A stretch of 64,000 nt of DNA from Glandiceps talaboti (Eukaryota > Hemichordata > Enteropneusta > Spengelidae), in NCBI RefSeq assembly GCF_964340395.1, contig NC_135565.1, positions 17,873,709 to 17,937,708 on the forward strand. The letters are read 5' to 3'. Numbering within the stretch: position 1 is the stretch's first letter; each line of letters begins with the position of its first letter. A program made the position numbers and the translations under genes. Positions 33,041 to 59,640 of this stretch are shown here, one piece after another. The notes beneath the pieces are model-generated. The model saw nothing but the letters and a program-made list of their open reading frames with translations. It ran no database searches and was not told where the DNA came from.

Positions 33041-35859
33041 GTAAGTTAATTGTTGTCAAATTTTGAGGGTTTTTAATGTAAAAATGAATGAAAATATTGA
33101 TGTTGATTGATTACATGTAGTCACTTGTTGAGGTGTAAAGGAAACTTGATTAAAAGTTTTCAAAAATAAAAAAATGGCCAATATATGTTAAAGTGTTATC
33201 GTTAAAAAATTGAAATATGTACGTAGCTCAGTGGTTCATATTGTCATATTGTCAAGCAGTATTTATGAGGATGCTAGGAGCTAAAAATTAATCATATCCT
33301 CTATACCTAAATTACTCGTAGTCTAGATACTATCCTTGGCATCGAATCTCAAGATCTCACCATGTCTAGCTCAATGAGGTCCTGAGATGAAATTTCAAGT
33401 TAAACTGAAACCACCCACACAAACACAATGTTTTATTTCTCTTTCTGCCAAGGGGGTATTATTTTGTAAACAAGTAATTACTAGTTGGGCGAGAGAGGAT
33501 TTATCAATCACAGTAACTAGGCCATTGTAGACTGCAAACAGGAAATTGAGAATACAGCGCCCTCACTCAAATTGGGGGTATCATCACCTGATAGTACTGT
33601 TTCTTAAGAGCTTTGTCCCTTGGTATTCTGTAGAAGTGTAAATCAGGGATGTTTTTCATATTGTTCAGACATCGTGGAAAGCAGCAGTGCTCTATGATTA
33701 ACTGAGTAACCTATACAATGTATACCCCTAAGGTACGCACAGACAGGAAGTAGAGTGCCACCATGGCAAATTTTGGAAAGGTCTAATAGCCCAATTTATA
33801 AGTAAGTGTTTATTGGGGGCTGTTACATAATGATGGTCAGATCAGGATAGGACAAGTTTTGGTTCTTGATTTCTAATTGAGCTAGATGGTGTGAAGAGAT
33901 GATTTTGAAATTCGATATACTATGGAAGGAATCCAGACTACTACACAGGGGCGTGTAATATTTCATAGATTGTTGTTTTCGAGGTCTACAGACTAAATAT
34001 AACAACATTTTGAATATATATTCCTACCTGTACACTCAGTCCCAGTACAGGGAAAGAGATATATTTATAGTATACGTAGTACTATAGATCGATACATGTG
34101 TAGCAGCAAGATTTGTATGATATTTTCCTAAGAAAACGGAAATCTAAGCAATAATACACGCTCCTGTGGACTACTATACCTTCATCCCCAGTAATTATAA
34201 TAATGTTGGTTTTTATAAAATTATATAGCGATTTCCCACTCTGTACTCAGAGCACTTTACAATTATTACCCCAGGCATGGATTTATAGCGACACAATGAC
34301 CCTTAATAGTACTTCAACTCCCAGGGGAGCATATATAATCCATTGCAGCATTTATAAGTGCATAGGATTAAAGCATTCACATTGTAACCTCTATCCTACC
34401 AGGTCCCCAGTTACATAGCTCGGTTGACTGAGTCTCAATCATGGTTCAAATCCTGCACAAGGACTTTAACCATTCAGAAACAAACGGCAATAACAGGGCT
34501 TGAACCCGCAACCTGCAGATTCCAAGCCAGCCACTTTATGGAAATGCCTTTATTTCCTGGAGTAGCAATCCCTTTAACTTTTTAAACATCTTGTCACTCT
34601 GTCAGACATAGATAAAGTGGTCATAGGTATAATTACAAACAAGTGACTCTTTCTTGTATCTTTTTCTAGAACCAAGATTATCCAGCAGAATTAATTTTTT
34701 ATGAGAGACCAGACACACTTGGACCTAAAAGTAGTGACTATCACTTTACCTATATCACTGATCATGAAGGCTTAAAGGTAAAGTGCGAATGAAAGGAGAG
34801 CATTATATGGCAGACAAGCTAGGTTGAATAGTCAATTTTCCGGTTCCAAGGTGCATTGCGTGACAGGACGTCGCTTATGTTGTTACGTTTAGTCTTGTTT
34901 AAATTTGTCTTTATTAGTCGTTTGAAATAACATTTTCATCAGGAAATGATGGAAAGACATGTTGACGTCTTTGATTATGAGTGATTTTATAGAACAAAGA
35001 CTAAACGCCATCAATAATAGAGAGCGATTTTACAGGTGAACCCAGGGTACGGTCAGGTGACAACCATCCCCCTGAGTAAAGCACGTGCAAACCCCTCAGC
35101 GCGTACACAATGTATGACATTGTATGGAGATCTGACGCGCAATGCATCTTGGAACAGGCAACAGGTCTATTACATTTTAACAAACATAAGGGTTATTATA
35201 CTCTGGCTGTTCTATGTCATGACAACTTCTGTCTGCATCATTTGTTTTACAATACTCGAATTTGTGTTTGTTTTACAATACTCGAATTTGTGTCAAAACA
35301 TTCGAAATCACCAATGCTTTTTCCCATTGCTCACTAATTTATGCTTGAGGGGCATAGATATACTATTCCTCACATTTCCTTCATTCAGCTGGAAAATACT
35401 TGTGACCGTAGGGTTTCATCACTACTTATCAATTGACTCGTAGTGAAAAAGCTCCCTAGGTCACTTGATATGTTTTCCTTGGTTGAATTAAAGAAAATAT
35501 TTTGGAATGATATTTAAATGTACAGATATTTGTAAGGCTCAGCCACATGTACGTGTGTTTATCTCTTCTAGTATGTGGTCTGTGATAGTTCACCTAATAT
35601 TGTGAATGCATTTTTTTGTGAAAAGACTCAGATTTTGGCATCACTGTATAACAGTTTTTGACTGTATTGTACTTAGATTACAGAAAAATCGATTTTGTAA
35701 ATTATTTTACTGATTTACTACTAATTATGCAATCTGTTCACTGCTAATTTGATAAATCTGTCTTTAGTATCATGCTATAATTACTCAGAATTTACCAGTG
35801 AAAGCAAGTCTATTTTCACATTGCATGCACACGCACAAGCACACACAACACATATGCAT

Positions 35860-35911
<52 letters not shown>

Positions 35912-38774
35912 CCATAGATATGCATCCATCCCACACAATCACATATACATCACATCTGCCCCATTGAAGACACGCATATACTCTTTATATTTATAATATT
36001 CACACATGTACAGTTTACACATGTTCTGAAATGCATCTTCTGGAACATCTTCCAGCACAAAAAACTTGAAACGAATGATCATCATGGCTCGTAGTGAGTA
36101 TAGTGTAAATATGGTTATAACTTATATTATATGCTCTTTGATTTTACAGGAAATATTATGCATTTATTTTAAATTTAGATACCAAACACCTTCAAATACT
36201 GAGTATATTTAGTGTTTTCTATTTTTTTTATCAGGTCACATTAGGGAAAGCTCTAGGAATCAAAGGCATGGTAAAGAAAACCAGAATGTTGTATTTGGTT
36301 GGACAAACCAGAGTTCATGTGGATGACGTGGAAGGTTTAGGACATTATATGGAATTAGAGGTTTGTAATACTGTGTTGTAGCTATCTGCAGTTATGATAA
36401 CAATGTAGAGGTGTGTAGCTATGTGTAGGAACCACCAGTAATGATGGTGTGTAGTAGAGCAGGTGTTAGCTCTGTGTTGTAGCTATCTGAAGTTATAATG
36501 ACACTATAGAGGTGTGTAGCTCTGTGTAGGAACCACCAGTAATGATGGTGTGTAGTAGAGGTGTGTAGCTCTGTGTAGGAACCACCAGTAATGATGGTGT
36601 GTAGTAGAGGTATGTGGCTCTGTGTAGGAACCACCAGTAATAATGGTGTTTTATAGAGGTGTGTACAACTGTGGGAACCACCATTATCATATCTGTACCA
36701 GTGATTAATTGCAAAAGTGTGTACACATACTGGTGGTATTTGCAATGCAGTGCAGTACCGAAAATATTATTGCATACCTGTATGCAAATGAAGGCACATT
36801 TTTTTGTTGTACACAAGAACTCATGAGCGTACACTGTAATTTCGAATAAGTATGTAATAATAACAGAATGCCATGCCATGTGAGCGCCAGAGTGGGTACT
36901 CAGGGATATTTGTACTCGGCTTGCAATGTTTTCTGCTGCACTTTTCACATGTGTACAGCTGCAGTGAAGAGTGCAAGCACTAAATGCAAATACCCTGAGT
37001 ATCCCATACTTGCACTCGAGTATGGCACTGTACAATATCTTACCCACAATTCTCCCTGATTGCTGCTTGGTATGGAGGTTCATTATTTTATAACTTCTTC
37101 AATAACCCATATTTCTCAACATTTCAAGCATAATAATTATGTTTATGTAACAAAAGTACACCTTCCAATCCGTTATCAAAAAGAAAGTTGTAACTGTTGT
37201 ATAAAATTTACTAAAATACAAAATTAAACATGTACTCAAATTAAAACCCTTTTCAATTTCAAAATATCAATAACTTGGGTAGTCAGTTTGTATGAAGAGT
37301 TTTAATATGTAAATTTCTTTTGTTATACCTATATCAGAGTAATCTTTATCTTTGGCAGAGTCATAATAGGTGCATATATTTTCCTTAGTTTTGTTATAAA
37401 TATATTCTGCATGTCTTTCAAGGAAATCTGTCGATTGCTACCTCCTTCTGCAATTGATACCACAACTGATGAAAATGGGTCTTCAGAAACTCATCAGTGG
37501 CAATTCTATGCTTAGCAAATATCAAAAATGTTTTTACAAAACCCTGTACACTGGTTAGATTTGTCCGACTTTAAGAAGATGATGTCTGACTACAAATCAG
37601 AGAGAGTTGTGGGTACAATATTGTATAGAGCATGTGGTTCTGTAAGAATTATTATGACAGTGTAGAGAGTTGTAGCTCTCTTTAGGTCATCCAGGAGGTT
37701 GAAGCATAGTACATAAGCAGAAACAGTGACTACATCTTTCAAGCTATATATTTAATACTGTATATTTTTTTTTCAGAGTGTATATATTTGTCATTTCTGG
37801 TGCTCCTTTGGTCTGGAATCAAGTTGTATGGGGACTAGCTTTGCTCTCACTTTTCCCCTACCATTTCACTATAATAGTCATATACTCAAATCTGAAATAA
37901 GATAATTGCACTTTTCTGCAGCAATGTTGAATGTTTACATCCTACAGTTCAACACTTTGAGTTGCTTCTAACCATGTGGTGATGCAGTAGACATCATTTC
38001 ACAGGGGAAAGAATTAAAAGACTAATTATAACTTACACCTTTTTTCTGGTGTTGGCCTTAATACTTTATTCAGCAATTGGTCGTTAGCAAATTATCAGGC
38101 ATATTAGGGGAAAGCAAGAGCAAATCCCAACATGACTGGATTTTAGGCGAGTGCTCCTGTTCACCTTTAGCTAAAGATGTAGTTGTAATGAAGGATCAAA
38201 GCAGTTTATACGATGACTTTTTCAGTCTATATGAATTACAGCGGTAACTTATACCACACTAGGTGTTCAATTTAGTTATAAATTATTGAACTTTCACTTT
38301 GTCCTGGTTGATGTTTGTCATATCAGAATCCAATCTGATTAAAATCTGAAGTGTTGAAAGCAGCTAGAGGCGGCGATCGCCTGGAACAAAACAAACGTCA
38401 CAACACAATGGAAATAGAGGTAAATAAAGGCATCTAGCCGCTTTCAACACATCAGATTTTAATCAGACTGATAAAGTGACACATATCACAGAAAGCCCAG
38501 ACATTATTAGAAGAACAGTTTGGTGAAATGGAAGTCACTAGTTTCAATTGGGTGAATAAAATTCTAATATTTTGGTCTTACACAGCAGAGGTTAGATTTC
38601 ACTTGATTTGATGTTTTAATATTTCTATTTCAGGTTGTAATGAGACCAGATCAGAGTCAAGATGAAGGAATGAAGATAGCAAATGAACTGATGGATAAAT
38701 TGAATATCAAACGTGATGATTTAGTAGTTGGTGCATACATGGATTTAATACTCAATCAAAATAAAGGAATATGA
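32885..38774 (+). CDS. CYTH-domain protein (class IV adenylate cyclase / triphosphatase-like), whole gene
   Basis: Four coding exons: 32885-33040, 34670-34777, 36235-36360 and 38634-38774. All three introns are phase 0 with GT-AG ends. The total is 177 codons, or 176 residues plus TGA. CYTH enzymes hold a triphosphate and metal inside a beta tunnel. Family features seen: the N-terminal 'NIEVKARI' (family ExExK strand), 'KGRLKLRVF', 'LIFYERPD', 'VKKTRMLYLVGQTRVHVDDV', and the hallmark 'VEGLGHYMELEVV' with its acidic E-x-E. The length fits CyaB-type single-domain proteins (about 170-180 aa). The first Glu of ExExK is replaced by Asn (residue 4). Metazoan members are poorly characterised and the activity (cyclase, triphosphatase or neither) cannot be read from sequence. 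ATG context is gaACATGC. Confidence 0.88.
34195..34545. mobile_element. Dispersed non-autonomous repeat in CYTH intron
   Basis: The start looks like the widespread 'tatagcga.ttcccac..tgtactcagagcactttaca' type of invertebrate repeat, with 'gcttgaacccgcaacctgc' near its 3' end. Probably SINE-like. No second copy in this window is clear enough to define its ends. Confidence 0.4.
34670..34777 (+). CDS. CYTH gene exon 2
   Basis: 36 codons, phase 0 at both ends. Contains 'AELIFYERPD' and 'SDYHFTYITD', the central beta strands with the conserved Tyr-x-Arg. Acceptor 'ttttctag', donor AAG|GTAAAG. Confidence 0.88.
35190..35470. repeat. Dispersed repeat family 2, second copy
   Basis: 'cattcagctggaaaatactt' and 'ctcgtagtgaaaaagctccctaggtcac' match 21590-21665. 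An internal 'ttttacaatactcgaatttg' is tandemly doubled (35247-35293). Confidence 0.55.
35862..35908. repeat. (AC)n microsatellite
   Basis: About 23 AC units in the CYTH intron between exons 2 and 3. Confidence 0.95.
36235..36360 (+). CDS. CYTH gene exon 3
   Basis: 42 codons, phase 0. 'VTLGKALGIKGMVKKTRMLY', then 'VGQTRVHVDDVEGLGHYMEL', the signature part of the CYTH fold. The donor is GTTTGT, weaker than consensus, and a minisatellite starts within a few bases of it. Confidence 0.88.
36362..36680. repeat. 50-bp minisatellite beside a splice donor
   Basis: A 50-bp unit containing 'tgtaggaaccaccagtaatgatggtgt' repeats at 36527, 36577 and 36625, with a longer ~100-bp version starting at 36426. 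Antisense ORFs across it (rich in THHHYWWF-type periodic residues) are repeat artefacts. Confidence 0.9.
36681..38319. other. CYTH intron, no other gene seen
   Basis: AT-rich intron sequence. The antisense frame at 36493-37083 draws partly on the minisatellite and shows no known domain. Confidence 0.5.
38320..38482. mobile_element. Small foldback MITE in CYTH intron
   Basis: Arms 'ctgattaaaatctgaagtgttgaaagcagctaga' (38331-38370) and its reverse complement (38431-38472), about 90% alike, around a loop of about 60 bp containing GCGATCGC. About 150 bp before the last CYTH exon. Confidence 0.75.
38634..38774 (+). CDS. CYTH gene last exon
   Basis: 47 codons ending TGA. 'VVMRPDQSQDEGMKIANELM' then 'LNIKRDDLVVGAYMDLIL': the C-terminal helix and 'GAYMDLL'-type end typical of CyaB-like proteins. 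Acceptor 'atttcag'. A GT microsatellite follows at about 38842-38900 in the presumed 3' UTR. Confidence 0.88.
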   Translation, partial: VVMRPDQSQDEGMKIANELMDKLNIKRDDLVVGAYMDLILNQNKGI

Positions 38775-38843
38775 AAACAGTTGTATTGTAAGTTTGGTGT
38801 CTGTGGTTGATGTATAATGTGTACTAGTGATTACTTGGATTGG

Positions 38844-38875
<32 letters not shown>

Positions 38876-39089
38876 CGTGTGCGTGCGTGCATGTGTGTGT
38901 GCTGCAATGATGTTTACATTACACTAAATATCATAATTTCAAACTTGTATGCAAATGAGCATACATGGTACATTCACACTAAATCACATGAACATACAAT
39001 TGCCAAAATTTACTATTTTGACAAACATAATGTAATGATAAGAGAAATAACCAGATATGTGAGTGAGATTGAGTACTTGGAGTACATTC

Positions 39090-39690
39090 ATTTTTAAAAT
39101 AGAAATTGACTGTTTTAAATGAATATATCTGATGATAAGATAACCCCATGACATGTGAGTGAGAGTATGGGTATACTCATTCTTAACATTGAATATTCAT
39201 AACTTATAAGTGCTTATTCCTTTTAGTGTGAAACATCTTTCATGAATATTCATTCATTGGGGAGGGTCAATCTTTATCACACAGTGGACTGTTCAAGAAC
39301 ACCCCTCCCCCTCCACTGTTATTTGCGTCCAGTCCTCAAGTACAAATAATCTGTCACATGACGATATGTTGTGATAGTTTTGTCAATGACTCAATGCAGT
39401 GTTTGCAATAGATGGCTGCAATGTATTCCTCGATATTAAAACACAAAGATTATTTTGGCACCAAATTGTATATATGTTTTGGTGACCAACTTGATGTCGA
39501 AATGCCACTAAGAAGTGGAAAATGTGGCTACACAATGATAGAGTACAACAATGACACCACCATAGGAGTATATTGGTATTGCTTTCGTTTTCAACAGCAC
39601 CCTGACCAAACAGCAGTGCCCATTTGATAAAATTGTGATCAGAGAAGTTGAGGTGTACATGTTCACGTACACATTACATCATATGGTAAA
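39090..39690. other. No gene seen
   Basis: Presumed CYTH 3' flank. The 71-codon plus frame at 39412 has no recognised motif. Confidence 0.45.
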
Positions 39691-39694
39691 TAAC

Positions 39695-39890
39695 TATATA
39701 CATAGATATATATGTACATATACACTTACTTACACATATGCCTCCCTCCCAACCTACCTACTACCTACCCGTAGACCTATACCTACATATAGACAGAGAG
39801 ACAGACATGCATATATAGATGGATAGATAGACACACACACACGCACATACCTGCCTGCCTGCCTACATACACATACATACATACATACAT

Positions 39891-39925
<35 letters not shown>

Positions 39926-39965
39926 TACATACATACATACATATATATACACACACACATACATC
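39695..39965. repeat. (CATA)n / (CA)n compound microsatellite
   Basis: Mixed CATA, CCTA and CA units. The Tyr/Val/Cys/Met-rich antisense frames are artefacts. The unique sequence after it ('aaaacgactggatcaactca') resembles the heads of repeat family 1. Confidence 0.9.
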
Positions 39966-40549
39966 TCTAAAACGACTGGATCAACTCAAATGAAACTTGG
40001 TATATATCTTTCTTATGAAATAAGGAAAAACTGATTTGGTAAACATCTATGAACATTAATGATGATTAAGTACCATAAGCCAGAAATGTAAATGCTGCCA
40101 TCAGTGGCCAGTTGAGATGTACTGCTGTACAGACTACGAAGACTCTTCAAACATTTCCCTGCTTGTGCGTTTAACAGGGCAAATCGGAAACAGAGTAAGT
40201 TTCTGGATATTTCTATTCGTTAACATTTATGTAGTGATCCAAAATCTTATTTGACTGAAAGGTTTAATTGTGAAATCAGTTCAGTGCAACAATTACACTG
40301 GGTAAACGATGGGGTGGGATGGAGAGATGGTTTGAGCATTAGGATCAAACAAAACATTTTTTCTTGACAGCAATTTTTGTTTTCATGATCAACTACACGG
40401 CAACGTGTTTTGCCTAGTATTTGTAACTGTATGCTTTAAATTTGACTATTAGAGAGATGAAGCAGAGCCTACGAGAAAGAGACAAAATGAGAAACGGTTT
40501 CTTGTCAGCATCTTATTCTCAGTATGGCAATGGTGATTAAGTAAAACTT

Positions 40550-40990
40550 CCACGACACCTAAATTAACAGTAATCTTGAACATTTTAGTGAAAATCTGTT
40601 GTTGAAGATTGCTTACTATAGTGAATATATTGTTTATAGTCAGAGATGACAAAAAATGCAAAGCGAAATGAAAATAGTTAGGGGATTTTGAAATGTGCTA
40701 TAGCCTGTTCAGACTGCAATAAACAACTTGCGCAGAAGTTCTACAAAGCATGTGGTTTCGTTCATACCAATGTCCAGTCTACAACTGAAAAATCACAAAT
40801 TTAATATATAAAGAATTTTAACATCTTGACCGGTGAATTTATTCCCAACATTTGTAACACGTGTTTGTTTGTTTTTAAAACACAAGTTTTATGAAATAAT
40901 CGTATTGCATTGCTAATACCCCAGATAGAAGTTTTTTTCGATAATTAGGCAATGTGTTAATTAATTTTCCAATTAAGGGGTACATCATGT
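40550..40990. repeat. Direct repeat flanking the VWD gene, copy 1
   Basis: Shares in order with 61737-62160: 'caaagcgaaatgaaaata', 'agcctgttcagact', 'ataaacaacttgcgcaga', 'tgt.atttcattcata', 'tttaatatataaa' and 'attgcatt'. Roughly 75-80% alike by eye over about 420 bp, same orientation. Confidence 0.75.
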
Positions 40991-42088
40991 ATCCTACCTA
41001 TAGCTCAGAATTATGCATTCCAACGTGTGTAAGACCACAAATTTATGGTTTTGGCCTTACAGGAGGCATTCAGTTTAAATCTGGTATGAATAGTGTATGC
41101 TAACTAGATATACCACCAATGTAGGTATGAAGTGCACCCTAGTGTCCATTAGTGTTAAAAGATCCGGTCTTTGCACGATTTAGTTTGAAAGGATTTGATA
41201 TTTTAGCTACAATCTTACCTAAGTGTAACTTACTTCCAACTTATTTACAGTTCCACATAATGCTAAATGTAAAGATAATGACAAAAATACATCTGACAGA
41301 TTTCCATGTGTGTGTTTGAGGGTGGGGTGGGGTGGGGTGGGGGTTGTTTCGATGGTAGAGGGTTGTCTGCCATGCCCGTGTAATTGTTTTCTTTGGACGT
41401 ATATTTGACCATCAGTACCAAACTTTCATGATCACAGTAGGCAAGTAACAAAACAAAACCACGGCGACACTGATATTGCTTTTGACCATTTTTATTGCAT
41501 TTCTAATAAGCAAATAGACTTAAAGTAATCTTATAACCATATCCCAAAAATTCAATTATTAAATTCTCATAAAGGACATTAAAATTACATGAGAAAGGTT
41601 TAAATATTACATTACTAGACTAATAACTGCAATCCACCAGAAATTGTAATTTTAATTGTAAGTATTACACTGGATAAAAGATGCGAATTAATGGATTGTG
41701 ATTTGCTATTCACAGACAATATCAGCTATGCGGAAGATCGTATTCTGAGATATATTTCTTATGTCCAATACTGTCAATATTTTGTGTCATTTCTTCAAAA
41801 GATTTTAAATGGAAATAAAGAAGAATTACAAAGTACATGAAATATCAATAGTCTATGTCATAAACGAGAAAAACCAGTCAATAGGCTATTTGACCATAAC
41901 CGAAATCAAAATATTAGTGTAATCGCAATTACGGCAAAATACTGCACTCCCTAGCTGGAGATGATTGTCGTTATCATGGCTGGAAGACATCAACAGTCCA
42001 TTTAACAACTAGAATTGAATAGAAAATTAGGTTGTTATATTTGAATTCAAGTGTTCACAATGCAGGAAATAACTCAACGAGGAATGAG
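40991..42088. other. Presumed 3' flank/UTR of the VWD gene, no exon seen
   Basis: I found no cysteine-rich or VWD-like minus-strand exon here. A minus-strand AATAAA lies at 41487-41492, about 960 nt past the stop. A G-rich run (41320-41343) is low complexity. Confidence 0.4.
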
Positions 42089-42362
<274 letters not shown>

Positions 42363-42450
42363 GTCACTTTAATCATTACAGAACCAAACGTTGGTAGGTG
42401 AATCTGAAGGTGAAAATATTCTCTCTTACAGAATGATAATAAATTAAGAA

Positions 42451-57567
<15,117 letters not shown>

Positions 57568-57599
57568 GTTGACAACTCTCGTCTGCCTTTAACAATTAT

Positions 57600-58250
57600 C
57601 TGCAATGTATAAACATTTATATTTTAGGGAGGATAGAATATGTTTGTGAATAGCTGAATGCCGGTGAGATCAAAAGGACGCCGCTCTTTCTGTTTATGTG
57701 AAATATCTTAGAGGTTATGTTGACATGAACTTGGTAATAAAGTTCACTTGTTCCTCGGACATTCCAGAATGGGATCTTTAACCATTATCCATCCAAAAAA
57801 GCAAAAACAATAAGCAGTTTCAAAATTGACCTCACTATCATTGATGTCACCAATCTTGTAGATGTGCTCACCTGAATATTGTTTAGAATCTAAAGGACAC
57901 CAATCCTTTTCTTTATGTAATTTATCTTAAAATGAACGCGGTAATACATTTAAAATGCAAAATTAGCATGTCGGAGCTTCGACATTGTATGCACTTACGA
58001 AAGAAAAGGAATTGGAAGGTATTGGTAAAATGGAAGATATCCCTAACACCTTTAGTATGATATATTATATGAAACTAACTACCAAATTAAACCTATGAAA
58101 TTTTGTCGTATGTGTATTCTTAACATGGCCACACGAATTGTAATTTCTAACAACAGCGGAGACAGGTTATTAATACATTTTAAAGATTGATAACGAGTAA
58201 TTAAAACAAATATGAAAGCAAAATTATTAGAACATACTTGATGATTCATT
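57600..58250. other. No gene seen
   Basis: Presumed 5'-UTR intron of the VWD gene. AT-rich, nothing recognised. Confidence 0.5.
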
Positions 58251-58252
58251 TA

Positions 58253-59290
58253 TTTATTTATTTAATGGAAGACCAACGGAAACTCGTCCGGTTTAACAGC
58301 CTCTTTAAAAAATGAACTCTAGAACAAGACAAGTCTACAAAGCACACACATACAAGTCAAACAAACAAACAAACAAACAAACAAACAAACAACAAAACTA
58401 ACAAAACTAACAACGTACACATAAAAATACTTAACAAGGTAAACACCGAAATTAATCTTGTTAGGTGAACCTGAGATGGCAATCTTGCAAAATTGCCTTT
58501 TTAAAATTTCTCAGAGATAAGTTAAGTCGATAATCGAAATACTACAAAAACAACCATTATAAATTGTCATACGTCTCTGAATGGCACAGTGTTTAAAAGC
58601 ATTAATACTACTGACATCAGGTTTAAAACAAGTAAAATTTCTAGTTATCCTCTGTGGGACATTAAAACGTAACTTAGAGAGAATATACGGACTATTATAA
58701 ACATTACTTACACACTTGTATAAAAATATCATGTCCAAAAGCATCCTCTGAGAGAGGATGGGTAAGTCAAAAGAAATCGCATAAATGTGCATAATTATGA
58801 TCCCGGTTTTGCAACAAAGAAATTTGATGATATATTCCTGAACCCTTTCAATGCTAGCCTGTGATTTCTTTTGCCAAGGGGACCGAGCGATTGAGCCGTA
58901 TTACAGAATTTTTCTGACATAGGTAACACAGAGAGATTTAAGAGAACGAATGCAAGAGAAATAATTACAACTTCTTTTTATGAAACCCTGCATTCTAAAA
59001 GCTTTGTTGACAATAAGTGAGATATGCCCCTTAAAAAGCTTGAATTGTAGGTAAGTATAATGCCAAGGTCTTCGATTTTATATACTCTCTCAAGATAATT
59101 AGGAATCGTAAAGGAGAAATATATACACTGAAAACATAGAAATTCTCTTAATTGCATTTGGCATCACGGTAATTATATTCGTAAGTTTTCATTTTAACGA
59201 TAAACTCGGAGAACATTGGTCAAATCAACGTTTGAGCTGGAAGCACGAAGGAAAGACAACGTACACTATTTGCAAGTTCGTACTTTTAAT
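58253..59290 (-). mobile_element. Degenerate LINE remnant with (AAAT)n tail
   Basis: Minus-strand translation gives, over several frames, 'ERVYKIEDLGII', 'IVNKAFRMQGFIKR', 'SCIRSLKSLCVTYVRKIL', 'ASIERVQEY', and then 'SQRMLLDMIFLYKCV...FNVP' (58511-58792). These are the successive C-terminal blocks of LINE RTs (DLGVI; NKAxRMLGFIKR; LYxxYVRxILEY; RIERVQ; RRxxLDLIFLYK). The 3' end at about 58253-58275 is (AAAT)n in minus-strand sense. Many stops; long dead. Located in the inferred 5'-UTR intron of the VWD gene. Confidence 0.75.
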
Positions 59291-59542
59291 TGCAAGAAAT
59301 AAACAGATAACTGAAAATCGTCCTATTTGTGTTTTACACGGTTCGTGATAGTTGTATCTCTTAGATTAAAACGAAACTTAAAACTTTGAGGACCAGATAT
59401 CTAGCAGAACTTAGAAATAGTGGACAATGAAAACGTTAGTTACAATCCTTTTTATCACCGGAAAATTAAAACATTACAGATAATAGAAAATGTATGGTAT
59501 TTGATTCAATAAAATAGAAAAAGTAAAAAGTAGCTTTCTTAC

Positions 59543-59640
59543 CTCTTTTTACAGCAACACGGAGTGGAGTCTTCAATCAGCTGGTCGAAGAGAACTGTTA
59601 ATTTCACAGTGTATAGCTAGGTATTTATTACCACAAGGAA
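59543..59640 (-). promoter_or_regulatory. VWD-gene 5' non-coding exon and core promoter (inferred)
   Basis: A strong donor 'AAAAAGAG|GTAAGA' ends at 59543. About 85 nt upstream in minus sense is 'taataaatacc', a TATA-like box. The exon would start around 59595 and splice to the acceptor at 57586. A single-site prediction. Confidence 0.4.

Noticed and set aside
36493-37083. 196-codon minus-strand ORF in the CYTH intron
   Set aside because: Half of it is the antisense of the 50-bp minisatellite. The remainder has no known domain and no splice context.
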